Shown: piece by piece, positions 1 to 6,526 of the stretch | Numbering within the stretch: position 1 is the first letter of the stretch | Layout of the letters: every line of letters starts with the position of its first letter | Source of the DNA: a virus | Direction: 5' to 3' (one strand) | DNA length: 22,745 nt | Virus record (IMG/VR): IMGVR_UViG_3300025652_000597 | Coordinates: 1 to 22,745 of that record | Notes under the pieces: generated by a model | What the model was told of the DNA's origin: nothing | What the model saw: the letters and a program-made list of their open reading frames with translations, nothing else | Databases searched by the model: none | Translations under genes and position numbers: made by a program

Positions 1-395
1 AGGAAAAGTTCCTTAGAAATACGCCATCTCTTGGAAAGTTACGAGAACGAGTTAGCTTGGCGGCAGGAAGAGGTTATGTTTATGGCTTGGATGGAAGAAG
101 GGTCTATGTACGGTCAGAACACGCGGCACTGAATACGTTGTTGCAATCAGCAGGTGCTATCGTAATGAAGAAAGCCTTAGCCTTGTTGGATGAATACGCA
201 ACTAAGTGGAACATTAACTATAACTTTATAGGAAACATACACGATGAAATCCAGACAGAGGTTAGAGAAGAGAAAGCAAAGGTTTTCGGAGGACTCGCTA
301 TTAGCTGTGTCGAAGCCGCAGGAATCCACTACAAACTCAACTGCCCCCTTGCAGGGGAGTTTAAGGTTGGAAATAGTTGGGCGGACACCCACTAG
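1..395 (+). CDS. DNA polymerase, family A (T7 gp5-like), C-terminal part, cut by left edge
   Basis: This is the end of the phage replicative DNA polymerase. The reading frame is open from base 3 with no start in view, so the gene begins outside the window. The palm-domain sequence GLDGRRVYVRSEHAALNTLL followed by QSAGA matches the block in T7 gp5 that precedes the last catalytic motif. The motif C residues HDE (codons 240-248, in NIHDEIQ) would hold a catalytic metal ion. The ending GNSWADTH resembles the T7 ending (…NWAICH). Only about 131 residues are visible, so the exonuclease domain and fingers cannot be judged. The TTG at 57 is internal and not a start. It is the first visible gene of the + strand replication operon and overlaps the next gene. 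Family assignment is firm; closer classification is not possible. Confidence 0.95.
   Translation, partial: EKFLRNTPSLGKLRERVSLAAGRGYVYGLDGRRVYVRSEHAALNTLLQSAGAIVMKKALALLDEYATKWNINYNFIGNIHDEIQTEVREEKAKVFGGLAISCVEAAGIHYKLNCPLAGEFKVGNSWADTH
353..359 (+). promoter_or_regulatory. Shine-Dalgarno for a TTG start, inside a small GC hairpin
   Basis: AGGGGAG lies 7 nt before a TTG codon at 367 and supports that codon as the start of the GIY-YIG gene. CCCC at 345-348 can pair with GGGG at 354-357 across a five-base loop, which would hide the ribosome site until ribosomes finishing the polymerase gene open it. Coupling is inferred, not shown. Confidence 0.45.
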
Positions 396-903
396 AAATT
401 GTATTGATTGTGGTACAGGGCTTGTTCTGGGAGAGAACTGGACAGAAGCTAGGGATAGACAGGGTAAGTATGTCTGTAAACCTTGTTGGCATGTGAGAAA
501 CTCTCAACGTATGTGGGTTGATGGTAAGCATATATCTAAGTCACACCCCTTGTACAGAGCAGGACGTTACAAAGGGTTTGAGGAAGCGGCCTTTAGTTCC
601 TTGGAAAACTACAAGGAGAGTGCGGAAGGTGAGGTATATGTTATCACCAACAAAGCTTGGGATGGTTGGGTCAAGGTAGGCATGGCTGTGGACGCGGAGG
701 ATAGGTTAAAGAACTATCAAACCTCTTCCCCTTTCAGAGATTATGTGTTATACTATAGTTATAAGACTGATGATAGACGTAAGGCTGAATCTAAAGCCCA
801 CTCAAAGTTAGAGCAGTTGTTTGAAAGGAATAACGAGTGGTTCAAATGTACACCACAGGAAGCCAAAGGGGTTTTAAATGAACAACAACAAGACAACGGA
901 TAA
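367..903 (+). CDS. Zinc-ribbon plus GIY-YIG nuclease-like protein (T5orf172/Mug113 type)
   Basis: A 178-residue protein with two parts, numbered from the TTG start. The N-terminus has a CxxC…CxxC zinc ribbon (C12, C15, C37, C40). The C-terminal half fits the GIY-YIG nuclease fold in its T5orf172-like form: GEVYV (88-92) for GIY, VKVG (102-105) for YIG, Arg113 in EDRLKNY, Glu141 in AESKAH, and Asn156 before EWF. These are the expected positions of the catalytic Tyr, Arg, Glu and Asn. The frame is open back to 244, but that stretch overlaps the polymerase in another frame; TTG 367 has a strong Shine-Dalgarno and keeps the whole zinc ribbon. The gene overlaps the polymerase by 29 nt and the next gene by 26 nt. 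It may be a domesticated homing endonuclease or a DNA repair/processing nuclease. Substrate unknown. Confidence 0.75.
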   Translation: MEIVGRTPTRNCIDCGTGLVLGENWTEARDRQGKYVCKPCWHVRNSQRMWVDGKHISKSHPLYRAGRYKGFEEAAFSSLENYKESAEGEVYVITNKAWDGWVKVGMAVDAEDRLKNYQTSSPFRDYVLYYSYKTDDRRKAESKAHSKLEQLFERNNEWFKCTPQEAKGVLNEQQQDNG

Positions 904-1765
904 CTTGGTGCAAGACATCTACGATCTAATGGTCAGCAAGGACGCTGATCCATCCGTAGACGTTGAGGCAGAGATAGATAAGTTTGGTGAAGGTGTTAAG
1001 GCTCTTATGCGTACAGAGTTTGGCAGGGAGAAGCGTAAGGATAACCGTAAGCTACGCCTGTCTAACATTGGGCGCACCGATAAGTACCTATGGAATCATG
1101 TCAACGGTACTGAGGGCGAGGACATTCTACCGCACACGTATGTAAAGTTTATGTACGGTCACTTGATTGAGGAGATGTTGTTATTCCTTACTCGCATGGC
1201 AGGACATAGTGTAACTGACGAACAGAAGGTATGTAAAGTTGAAGGAATTGTGGGTCACATGGACTGCAAGATTGACGGTGTTGTTACTGATGTCAAGTCA
1301 GCAAGCAGTTATGGGTTTAAGAAGTTCAAGGATGGATCGCTTGCCTTTGACGATCCCTTTGGTTATATTGATCAGATCAAAGCCTACGCTCACTCAGAAG
1401 GAGACAGGAAGTTTGGATGGTTAGCTATGGACAAAGCCAACGGACACCTGACCTACCTCAAGTACGACTTGGATGATAAGGATGCTAGAGTTTACGATGC
1501 GCTGTCTCAGGATATAGCAGAGAGAGTACGCCATGTAAAAAAGCTAGTGGGGCATCCAGAGCCAGAGTTACTTTGTTACGAACCTTTGCCCGATGGCAAG
1601 TCAGGAAACTTAAAACTCTCCGTTGGTTGCTCCTACTGTCAATTCAAAAAACATTGCTACCCAGACTTAAGAGTATTCAATTATTCCTACGCTCCTAAGT
1701 TTCTCTGTAAGGTGGTTAAGGAACCTAACGTACAGGAGATCATACTAGATGAAGAAGGTTTTTAG
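878..1765 (+). CDS. PD-(D/E)XK exonuclease-like protein (RecB/Cas4-type fold)
   Basis: A 295-residue predicted nuclease. The fold's motifs appear in order: GHLIEE (94-99), the acidic motif GHMDCKIDG with Asp129, DVK with Asp138 and Lys140, and YIDQIKAY with Gln166 and Tyr170 on the following helix. A C-terminal cysteine cluster (C251, C254, C260, perhaps with C233) resembles the metal or Fe-S cysteines of some RecB/Cas4-type nucleases, but the usual N-terminal cysteine is absent, so a cluster is uncertain. Its place between polymerase and endonuclease I corresponds to the T7 gp6 exonuclease slot, suggesting host DNA breakdown or recombination; that role is inferred. The ATG at 878 follows AAAGGGG. 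It overlaps the neighbouring genes by 26 and 17 nt. Confidence 0.8.
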   Translation: MNNNKTTDNLVQDIYDLMVSKDADPSVDVEAEIDKFGEGVKALMRTEFGREKRKDNRKLRLSNIGRTDKYLWNHVNGTEGEDILPHTYVKFMYGHLIEEMLLFLTRMAGHSVTDEQKVCKVEGIVGHMDCKIDGVVTDVKSASSYGFKKFKDGSLAFDDPFGYIDQIKAYAHSEGDRKFGWLAMDKANGHLTYLKYDLDDKDARVYDALSQDIAERVRHVKKLVGHPEPELLCYEPLPDGKSGNLKLSVGCSYCQFKKHCYPDLRVFNYSYAPKFLCKVVKEPNVQEIILDEEGF

Positions 1766-2129
1766 ATCGGGACTTGAGTCCGCTCTTTATGATCAACTTA
1801 ATAAAGAGTTTAAGTATGAGCCTTACAAGTTACCTTACATCATACGTAAGAACTATCTTCCAGACTTTGTACATGAAGACAAGAAGATACTGATTGAGGC
1901 CAAGGGTTACTTTAGAGTAGGGGACACACAGAAGTACACATCCATAAGAGATTCTATCGGAGACTGGGAGTTAGTATTTGTGTTGTCAGACCCTAACAAA
2001 AAAGTAAGGAAAGGTAGTAAAATGACAATGGGGCAGTGGTGTGACAAGGAAGGTTTAGCACACTTCACTGTAAAGACAACTAAAGAGTTACTGAAGTATG
2101 TGAGGAATAAAAATGTCACTAACACTTGA
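1749..2129 (+). CDS. T7 endonuclease I-like Holliday junction resolvase
   Basis: A 126-residue protein of the phage endonuclease I family (T7 gp3), a dimeric enzyme that cuts branched DNA during replication, recombination and packaging. The catalytic set is intact: Glu10 in SGLES, Asp39 in YLPDF, Glu50 and Lys52 in IEAKG, matching T7 Glu20, Asp55, Glu65 and Lys67. Downstream, ELVFVLSDPNKKVRKGSK and the WCDKEG helix match the T7 order (VFSSSRTKLYKGS, then FCEKHG). It is shorter than T7 gp3 (149) mainly at the N-terminus. The ATG at 1749 lies inside the end of the exonuclease gene, with AGGAG at 1734-1738. The neighbours support a recombination and DNA-metabolism role. Confidence 0.93.
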   Translation: MKKVFRSGLESALYDQLNKEFKYEPYKLPYIIRKNYLPDFVHEDKKILIEAKGYFRVGDTQKYTSIRDSIGDWELVFVLSDPNKKVRKGSKMTMGQWCDKEGLAHFTVKTTKELLKYVRNKNVTNT

Positions 2130-2280
2130 GGAATTAAAGGAAGAAGTAATCAGGGAGTATGATGTTGTTCTGTTGTGTGAAGTGTTGGACATAACCCCCG
2201 AAGATGTTTTGGAAGCTTTTGAAGATCGTTTAATTATTAATAGAGATAAATTCACAGAGGATACTGAAGATGAGACTTAA
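2113..2280 (+). CDS. Small acidic protein, 55 residues, function unknown
   Basis: A short gene, MSLTLEELKEEVIREYDVVL and onward, ending TEDTEDET. It starts at ATG 2113 with GAGGA at 2102-2106, inside the end of the endonuclease I gene, and its stop overlaps the start of the DUF3310 gene, so it sits in the translational chain of the operon. The protein is strongly acidic. The middle, from LLCEVLDI through TPEDVLEAF, looks like two helices joined by a turn, as in small helix-turn-helix or protein-binding domains. Similar short proteins are known from T7-like phages without a proven role. The reading frame is well supported; function is not. Confidence 0.75.
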   Translation: MSLTLEELKEEVIREYDVVLLCEVLDITPEDVLEAFEDRLIINRDKFTEDTEDET

Positions 2281-2614
2281 TGATGCAACTCCTGCTGATT
2301 GGGATAGAGTAGCTAGGGAACATCCTGCGATAGACCCTAATAATAGTGTAACACTAAAGCCCTATACGGACATGGTGATGGAAGAGGCTCATGATATAAT
2401 CAATAAGCCACAGCATTACAACACTGGCAACATTGAATGCATCGAAGCAATAGAGGAGTCCATGTCCAGTGTTGCATTCAAAGGGTATCTCAAGGGCAAC
2501 TGTATGAAGTACCTTTGGAGGTACGACTATAAGGGCAAGCAGGTAGAGGACTTAAATAAAGCTAAGTGGTACTTAAACAAACTAACCATTATGGTTTCCA
2601 AGGAGAACAGTTAA
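2270..2614 (+). CDS. DUF3310 protein (related to the C-terminal part of T7 gp1.7)
   Basis: A 114-residue protein whose second half carries the DUF3310 signature: HDIINKPQHYNTGNIECIEA (41-60), then FKGYLKGNCMKYLWRYDYKG (70-89) and LNKAKWYLNKL (95-105). In T7, gp1.7 is a nucleoside monophosphate kinase with this type of domain, so a nucleotide-metabolism role fits, especially immediately before the ribonucleotide reductase. Kinase activity here is inferred by family only. The first ~38 residues are not recognised. The start at 2270 has AGAGGA at 2256-2261 and overlaps the 55-residue gene; the stop overlaps the nrdJ start as TAATG. Confidence 0.85.
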   Translation: MRLNDATPADWDRVAREHPAIDPNNSVTLKPYTDMVMEEAHDIINKPQHYNTGNIECIEAIEESMSSVAFKGYLKGNCMKYLWRYDYKGKQVEDLNKAKWYLNKLTIMVSKENS

Positions 2615-4488
2615 TGGATCAATATCAGCAGTTTATACATAAGTCTCGCTATGCTCGTTGGATGCCTGAAGAGAAACGTAGAGAGACTTGGGAGGAAACA
2701 GTACAGCGTTATGTGGACTTCTGGGTCAACCGTGGACAGCTTGACAAGAAGACAGCCAAGCGCCTGTACAACGGAATACACAGCTTAAAAGTAATGCCGT
2801 CAATGCGATGTATGATGACAGCAGGGGAAGCATTAGACAAAGACAATGTAGCAGGGTTTAACTGCAGTTATTTGCACATAGACTCACCACGCTCCTTTGA
2901 TGAGTTGATGTATGTCTTGATGTGTGGTACAGGTGTAGGCTTCAGTGTTGAGCGTAACTTCATCAACAAGCTACCGATGGTTGCTGAGTCCTTCCATAAA
3001 ACTGACAGTATGATTGTTGTCTCCGATAGTAAGATCGGTTGGGCTTCCGCATTCCGTGAGTTGATAGCTATGCTGTACGCAGGTAAAGTACCTCAGTGGG
3101 ATGTGAGCAAAGTAAGACCTGCAGGAGCAAGGCTTAAGACATTCGGTGGTAGAGCAAGCGGCCCTGAGCCTTTGGTAGATTTGTTTAACTTCTGTATAGA
3201 GGTGTTTACCAAGGCCACAGGACGTAAGCTGACATCCATTGAGTGTCACGACATCTGCTGTAAGATAGCTGACATTGTAGTAGTGGGTGGTGTACGTAGG
3301 TCTGCTTTGATTAGCCTGTCTAACCTATCCGATCCACGAATGGCTAAGGCTAAGATGGGTGATTGGTGGCGCAGTGAAGGACACCGTAGACTCGCTAACA
3401 ACAGCGTAGCGTACACAGAGAAGCCTGACTTTGAGTCCTTTCTGTCTGAGATGCAGAACATGTACGAGTCTAAAGCAGGTGAGCGTGGTATCTTTAGTAG
3501 AGTTGCGGCACAGAAGATAGCCGCTAGGAACGGACGTAGAGACCCTGAGCAGGACTTTGGTACTAACCCTTGCTCTGAGATTATCCTACGCAGTAATCAG
3601 TTCTGTAACCTGTCTGAGGTGGTTGTACGTGCTAATGATACCAAAGCTACCCTTAAGGAAAAAGTAGAACTAGCGGCTATCATAGGGACTCTACAGGCTA
3701 CTCTGACTGACTTTAGGTATCTACGTAAGTTGTGGCAGAGAAATACAGAGGAAGAGGCATTGCTTGGTTTAAGCTTGACAGGCATTATGGATCACAAGGT
3801 CTTAAGTAATGACATAACGTCAGCAAAGTGGTTGGAGGATTTAAAAGATGTGGCAATCAAAACTAATAAAGCTTGGGCAAAAAAGTTGGGAATTAATCAG
3901 TCGGTGGCTATTACTTGCGTTAAGCCTAGTGGTACAGTGTCTCAGTTGGTCGATAGTGCTAGTGGTATTCATCCTAGGTTTGCTCGTCATTACATTAGAA
4001 GAGTTCGTTCGGATGCTAAAGACCCACTTGCACAGTTCATGTCAGCCGGAGGATTCCCTGTAGAGCAAGACATTATGTCCCCTGCATCCTTAGTCTATAG
4101 CTTCCCTGTGAAGTCACCAGAGACTAGTGTTACAGTCAAACAGGTGGGTGCAATGGAACAGCTTAAGTTATGGAAGGCTTACCAGAACCACTGGTGTGAA
4201 CATAAGCCAAGTATCACTGTTTATTATACAGACGATGAGTTCTTGGAAGTAGCACAGTGGATTTGGAATAACTTTGACTTGTGCAGTGGGATTAGTTTGT
4301 TGCCAGTAAGTGATCATGTGTATCAGCAAGCTCCTTATGAAGACATCAGCGAGGATAAGTATCAGGAGTTAGTACAGCAGATGCCTGTGGGTATTGATTG
4401 GAATGACCTTGAACATTTTGAACAAGAGGATAATACTACAGGTTCTCAAGAGTTAGCGTGTGTAGGTGGAGCGTGTGAAATAGTGTAG
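2614..4488 (+). CDS. nrdJ: Class II (adenosylcobalamin-dependent) ribonucleotide reductase, monomeric RTPR type
   Basis: A 624-residue enzyme that reduces ribonucleotides to deoxyribonucleotides using coenzyme B12, without oxygen or a second subunit. The active-site pieces are present: the first redox cysteine C84 in GFNCSYLHID, and NPCSE with Asn318, thiyl-radical Cys320 and Glu322, followed by the partner Cys331. The C-terminal redox pair C616 and C621 (CVGGAC) accepts electrons from thioredoxin or a similar donor. KPSGTVSQL and the surrounding barrel fit the RTPR family (Lactobacillus leichmannii enzyme, 739 residues; phage forms are often shorter). No N-terminal ATP cone is visible. The start is ATG 2614, in a TAATG overlap with the DUF3310 stop and preceded by AAGGAG; the frame is open to 2566 but that part overlaps DUF3310. 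Dependence on host or environmental B12 is inferred. Confidence 0.95.
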   Translation: MDQYQQFIHKSRYARWMPEEKRRETWEETVQRYVDFWVNRGQLDKKTAKRLYNGIHSLKVMPSMRCMMTAGEALDKDNVAGFNCSYLHIDSPRSFDELMYVLMCGTGVGFSVERNFINKLPMVAESFHKTDSMIVVSDSKIGWASAFRELIAMLYAGKVPQWDVSKVRPAGARLKTFGGRASGPEPLVDLFNFCIEVFTKATGRKLTSIECHDICCKIADIVVVGGVRRSALISLSNLSDPRMAKAKMGDWWRSEGHRRLANNSVAYTEKPDFESFLSEMQNMYESKAGERGIFSRVAAQKIAARNGRRDPEQDFGTNPCSEIILRSNQFCNLSEVVVRANDTKATLKEKVELAAIIGTLQATLTDFRYLRKLWQRNTEEEALLGLSLTGIMDHKVLSNDITSAKWLEDLKDVAIKTNKAWAKKLGINQSVAITCVKPSGTVSQLVDSASGIHPRFARHYIRRVRSDAKDPLAQFMSAGGFPVEQDIMSPASLVYSFPVKSPETSVTVKQVGAMEQLKLWKAYQNHWCEHKPSITVYYTDDEFLEVAQWIWNNFDLCSGISLLPVSDHVYQQAPYEDISEDKYQELVQQMPVGIDWNDLEHFEQEDNTTGSQELACVGGACEIV

Positions 4489-4510
4489 AGTTGTAACTTG
4501 TTATAAAACT

Positions 4511-4545
4511 AAAGCCCTTTAGGTTTCCCTAGAGGGCTTTTTTTT
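4511..4545. terminator. Two-way intrinsic terminator between convergent operons
   Basis: Arms at 4511-4523 and 4528-4540 pair over 13 bp (one G·T pair) around a TTTC loop. A T-run extends to 4545 on the + strand, 23 nt after the nrdJ stop, giving a classic intrinsic terminator. On the - strand the hairpin follows directly on the last late gene and is trailed by AGTTTTATAA, a weaker T-rich tail. It therefore likely stops both operons and prevents antisense read-through. Confidence 0.88.
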
Positions 4546-6526
4546 ATAAAAACGCGCCTAGTCCTACGCCTACTTTCACACCTAACATTGTGCTTTTAAG
4601 AATGTCTTGATAGTTTTTGCCTAGGGGTATTCCTCTTCTTTGAGCCTCTGTAGCCGCCTCTATTAAGTTAATTGTCTTGTCTATTTCCTCAACTTTTAAA
4701 CCTCTTCTAGCTATCAATCCGGGAAGGAAGTTAATTATTTGATTAGCTATGGTTAAAGGCTCAGTAGCTATGTTTTTAGCGGCTTGTTGTTCTGCTTGTG
4801 CGACTGTCAACTGAAAACCTGCACCCCCTGAAGCGCCTCTTTCTAGTATAGATAACTTTTTAACAAGTTTATCTATTTTCTTTTCTACTGGCGTTCCTGC
4901 AAACAAGTGTTTAAAAGTAGCTCTAAATTTAGGATCGTTTAACTTTTTTTGTAACTGTTCAACGCTTTTAGCTCCTCCTCGTCCTTCAAACTTTAAAGCC
5001 TCTTCTAAAAACCCTTTCCTTATGCCTTCTATAGGGTCTGTTTCTCTTAACTGTTTAGCCAACTTTTTACCCACTAAAGAATCTTTAGGTAAATCTCTGG
5101 CGTATTGAGAAGCTAATTTTTTAAGCGTGTTTACTTGGTCTATTCCTACAGTAAATCCTGATTTAGTCAACATAGCTCCTATTTCAGAAGGGTCTAACAC
5201 ATCCATTGCTTTTTCTAGGAACGTGTCGCTGACTACTTTTTGTCCTTTAGCATAATAATCAGTTACATCGTCATACTGTTTTTTTAAAGTAGGGTTAAGT
5301 TTTTCAGCCGCTTCTTCCATTGAGTCTTGTAAAGCGTCTCTAGTTAAGGCAAGAGATTCAATATAGTCAGGGTCTTTGGTAGAAGCAGTTCTAGCCGCGT
5401 GTAGTCTTCGCTTGACTGAAGAGAGTCTTTCGTGAGCTTCTTGAAAGTTTAAATTAGTTGGCAAGTTTTCAAGTTCTTTTACTTGAGCAGAAGCCTTTCC
5501 TGTTAATGCGGGATAAGTTTCTACCCACTCTTCTGTTTTTTTATTGTACTTAGGATCACCTCTAAATTTCTCTTTAAACTCTAAAGCAGACTGTTTGGCT
5601 CTCTCTCTAGCTTGAACAGCCACCCCTTGTCCCGATTTAGCTATTTGTTTATACACAGGAGACACTATCTCATCTAACGCAGTATCAACTTGATTAATCA
5701 AAGACTGAAGAACTTCTCCTTGCTCTCTTGGAGTACCTCCTTTGAACATACCGACTAAATTTTCTGTTTGTTTGCCCATATACGTTCCATAACTCTCAAA
5801 CAAGTTTTCTACAGTTCTTTTAGTAACTTGAGAAACGCGAGCAAACGACCCTAATATTTCTGTTGCAGTTCTTTTAGGTTCGACCATTTGAGGTTGAAGA
5901 GTAGAATCAATTTCTTTTAATTCATCCTGCAGTTCTTTCATTATTTCTATATCTTCATCAGGAAGACCTTTTTTACCACCTATGATTTCTTTTCCTTTCT
6001 TGTATAACTTACCTCCTACACCAAAAACAATACCTAGACCTGCGCTCATTATAGCGTCTGTTTGCGCGGCATCTTTAGCTTGTTCAAAAGCAGAAGAAGG
6101 ATCAACTTTTCTACCTTCTATTAAAGATTCTAAAGTTTCTCCTACTATATTAGCGGTTCCTACAGCAGTCGAGCTAAACAAAGTACCAACTGTATTTGAA
6201 CCTATAGCGGCTCCTACGGGTCCTGCTACAGCAAAACCACCTGCTCCTCCTAAAGTTGTTCCGATACCCGCGGCAGGAATTCCGAAAGCTAATTCTAAAG
6301 CAGGAGTTATATAATCAGCGTATGTCTGTGGGTCTACTTCAATTTCTTCTATGTCTTGTACTGCTTTTTTTCGTGCAGGAGTGTTCACTTCGTACAGAAA
6401 CTGTTCAAAGTTAGCAGGAGGAACAATACCTTGTCCTACTAAAAATGTTTCTATTTCTTCAGGGGTTGCTGAAGAACGTATATCAGTAACAAAAGTCCCA
6501 TCTGGTAAATCAAGAGTTTTCGACAT
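4544..6526 (-). CDS. Large internal virion / DNA-ejection-type protein, 660 residues
   Basis: The last gene of the late operon. Not matched to a named family, but its composition fits podoviral ejection proteins. After an N-terminal stretch beginning LPDGTFVTDI there is a long Gly/Ala-rich hydrophobic region (about 74-127, e.g. GIGTTLGGAGGFAVAGPVGA) and a second at 162-172. The rest (about 185-600) is charged and mostly helical with coiled-coil character, and it ends in hydrophobic GVKVGVGLGAFL. Glycine-zipper-like segments of this kind can insert into membranes, suggesting a part of a transient trans-envelope channel; this is inference. The start overlaps the previous stop (TAATG) with GGGAG upstream. 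Its stop abuts the terminator hairpin. Confidence 0.7.
   Translation of the reverse strand: MSKTLDLPDGTFVTDIRSSATPEEIETFLVGQGIVPPANFEQFLYEVNTPARKKAVQDIEEIEVDPQTYADYITPALELAFGIPAAGIGTTLGGAGGFAVAGPVGAAIGSNTVGTLFSSTAVGTANIVGETLESLIEGRKVDPSSAFEQAKDAAQTDAIMSAGLGIVFGVGGKLYKKGKEIIGGKKGLPDEDIEIMKELQDELKEIDSTLQPQMVEPKRTATEILGSFARVSQVTKRTVENLFESYGTYMGKQTENLVGMFKGGTPREQGEVLQSLINQVDTALDEIVSPVYKQIAKSGQGVAVQARERAKQSALEFKEKFRGDPKYNKKTEEWVETYPALTGKASAQVKELENLPTNLNFQEAHERLSSVKRRLHAARTASTKDPDYIESLALTRDALQDSMEEAAEKLNPTLKKQYDDVTDYYAKGQKVVSDTFLEKAMDVLDPSEIGAMLTKSGFTVGIDQVNTLKKLASQYARDLPKDSLVGKKLAKQLRETDPIEGIRKGFLEEALKFEGRGGAKSVEQLQKKLNDPKFRATFKHLFAGTPVEKKIDKLVKKLSILERGASGGAGFQLTVAQAEQQAAKNIATEPLTIANQIINFLPGLIARRGLKVEEIDKTINLIEAATEAQRRGIPLGKNYQDILKSTMLGVKVGVGLGAFL

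Noticed and set aside
244-366. Upstream extension of the GIY-YIG gene to an ATG at 244
   Set aside because: This stretch lies fully inside the polymerase coding sequence around its catalytic HDE motif, has no good ribosome site and resembles no domain; TTG 367 explains the protein better.
878-1765. Cas4 of a CRISPR system
   Set aside because: No repeats or cas genes are nearby and the N-terminal Cys is absent; the operon position fits a phage recombination exonuclease.
2566-2613. Extended N-terminus of the ribonucleotide reductase
   Set aside because: It overlaps DUF3310 in another frame, while ATG 2614 has AAGGAG and a TAATG junction.
5982-6314. Open frame on the + strand opposite the 660-residue protein
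   Set aside because: It mirrors the Gly/Ala-rich coding of the real gene and has no ribosome site or domain; other + strand frames across 4544-22745 were rejected for the same reason.
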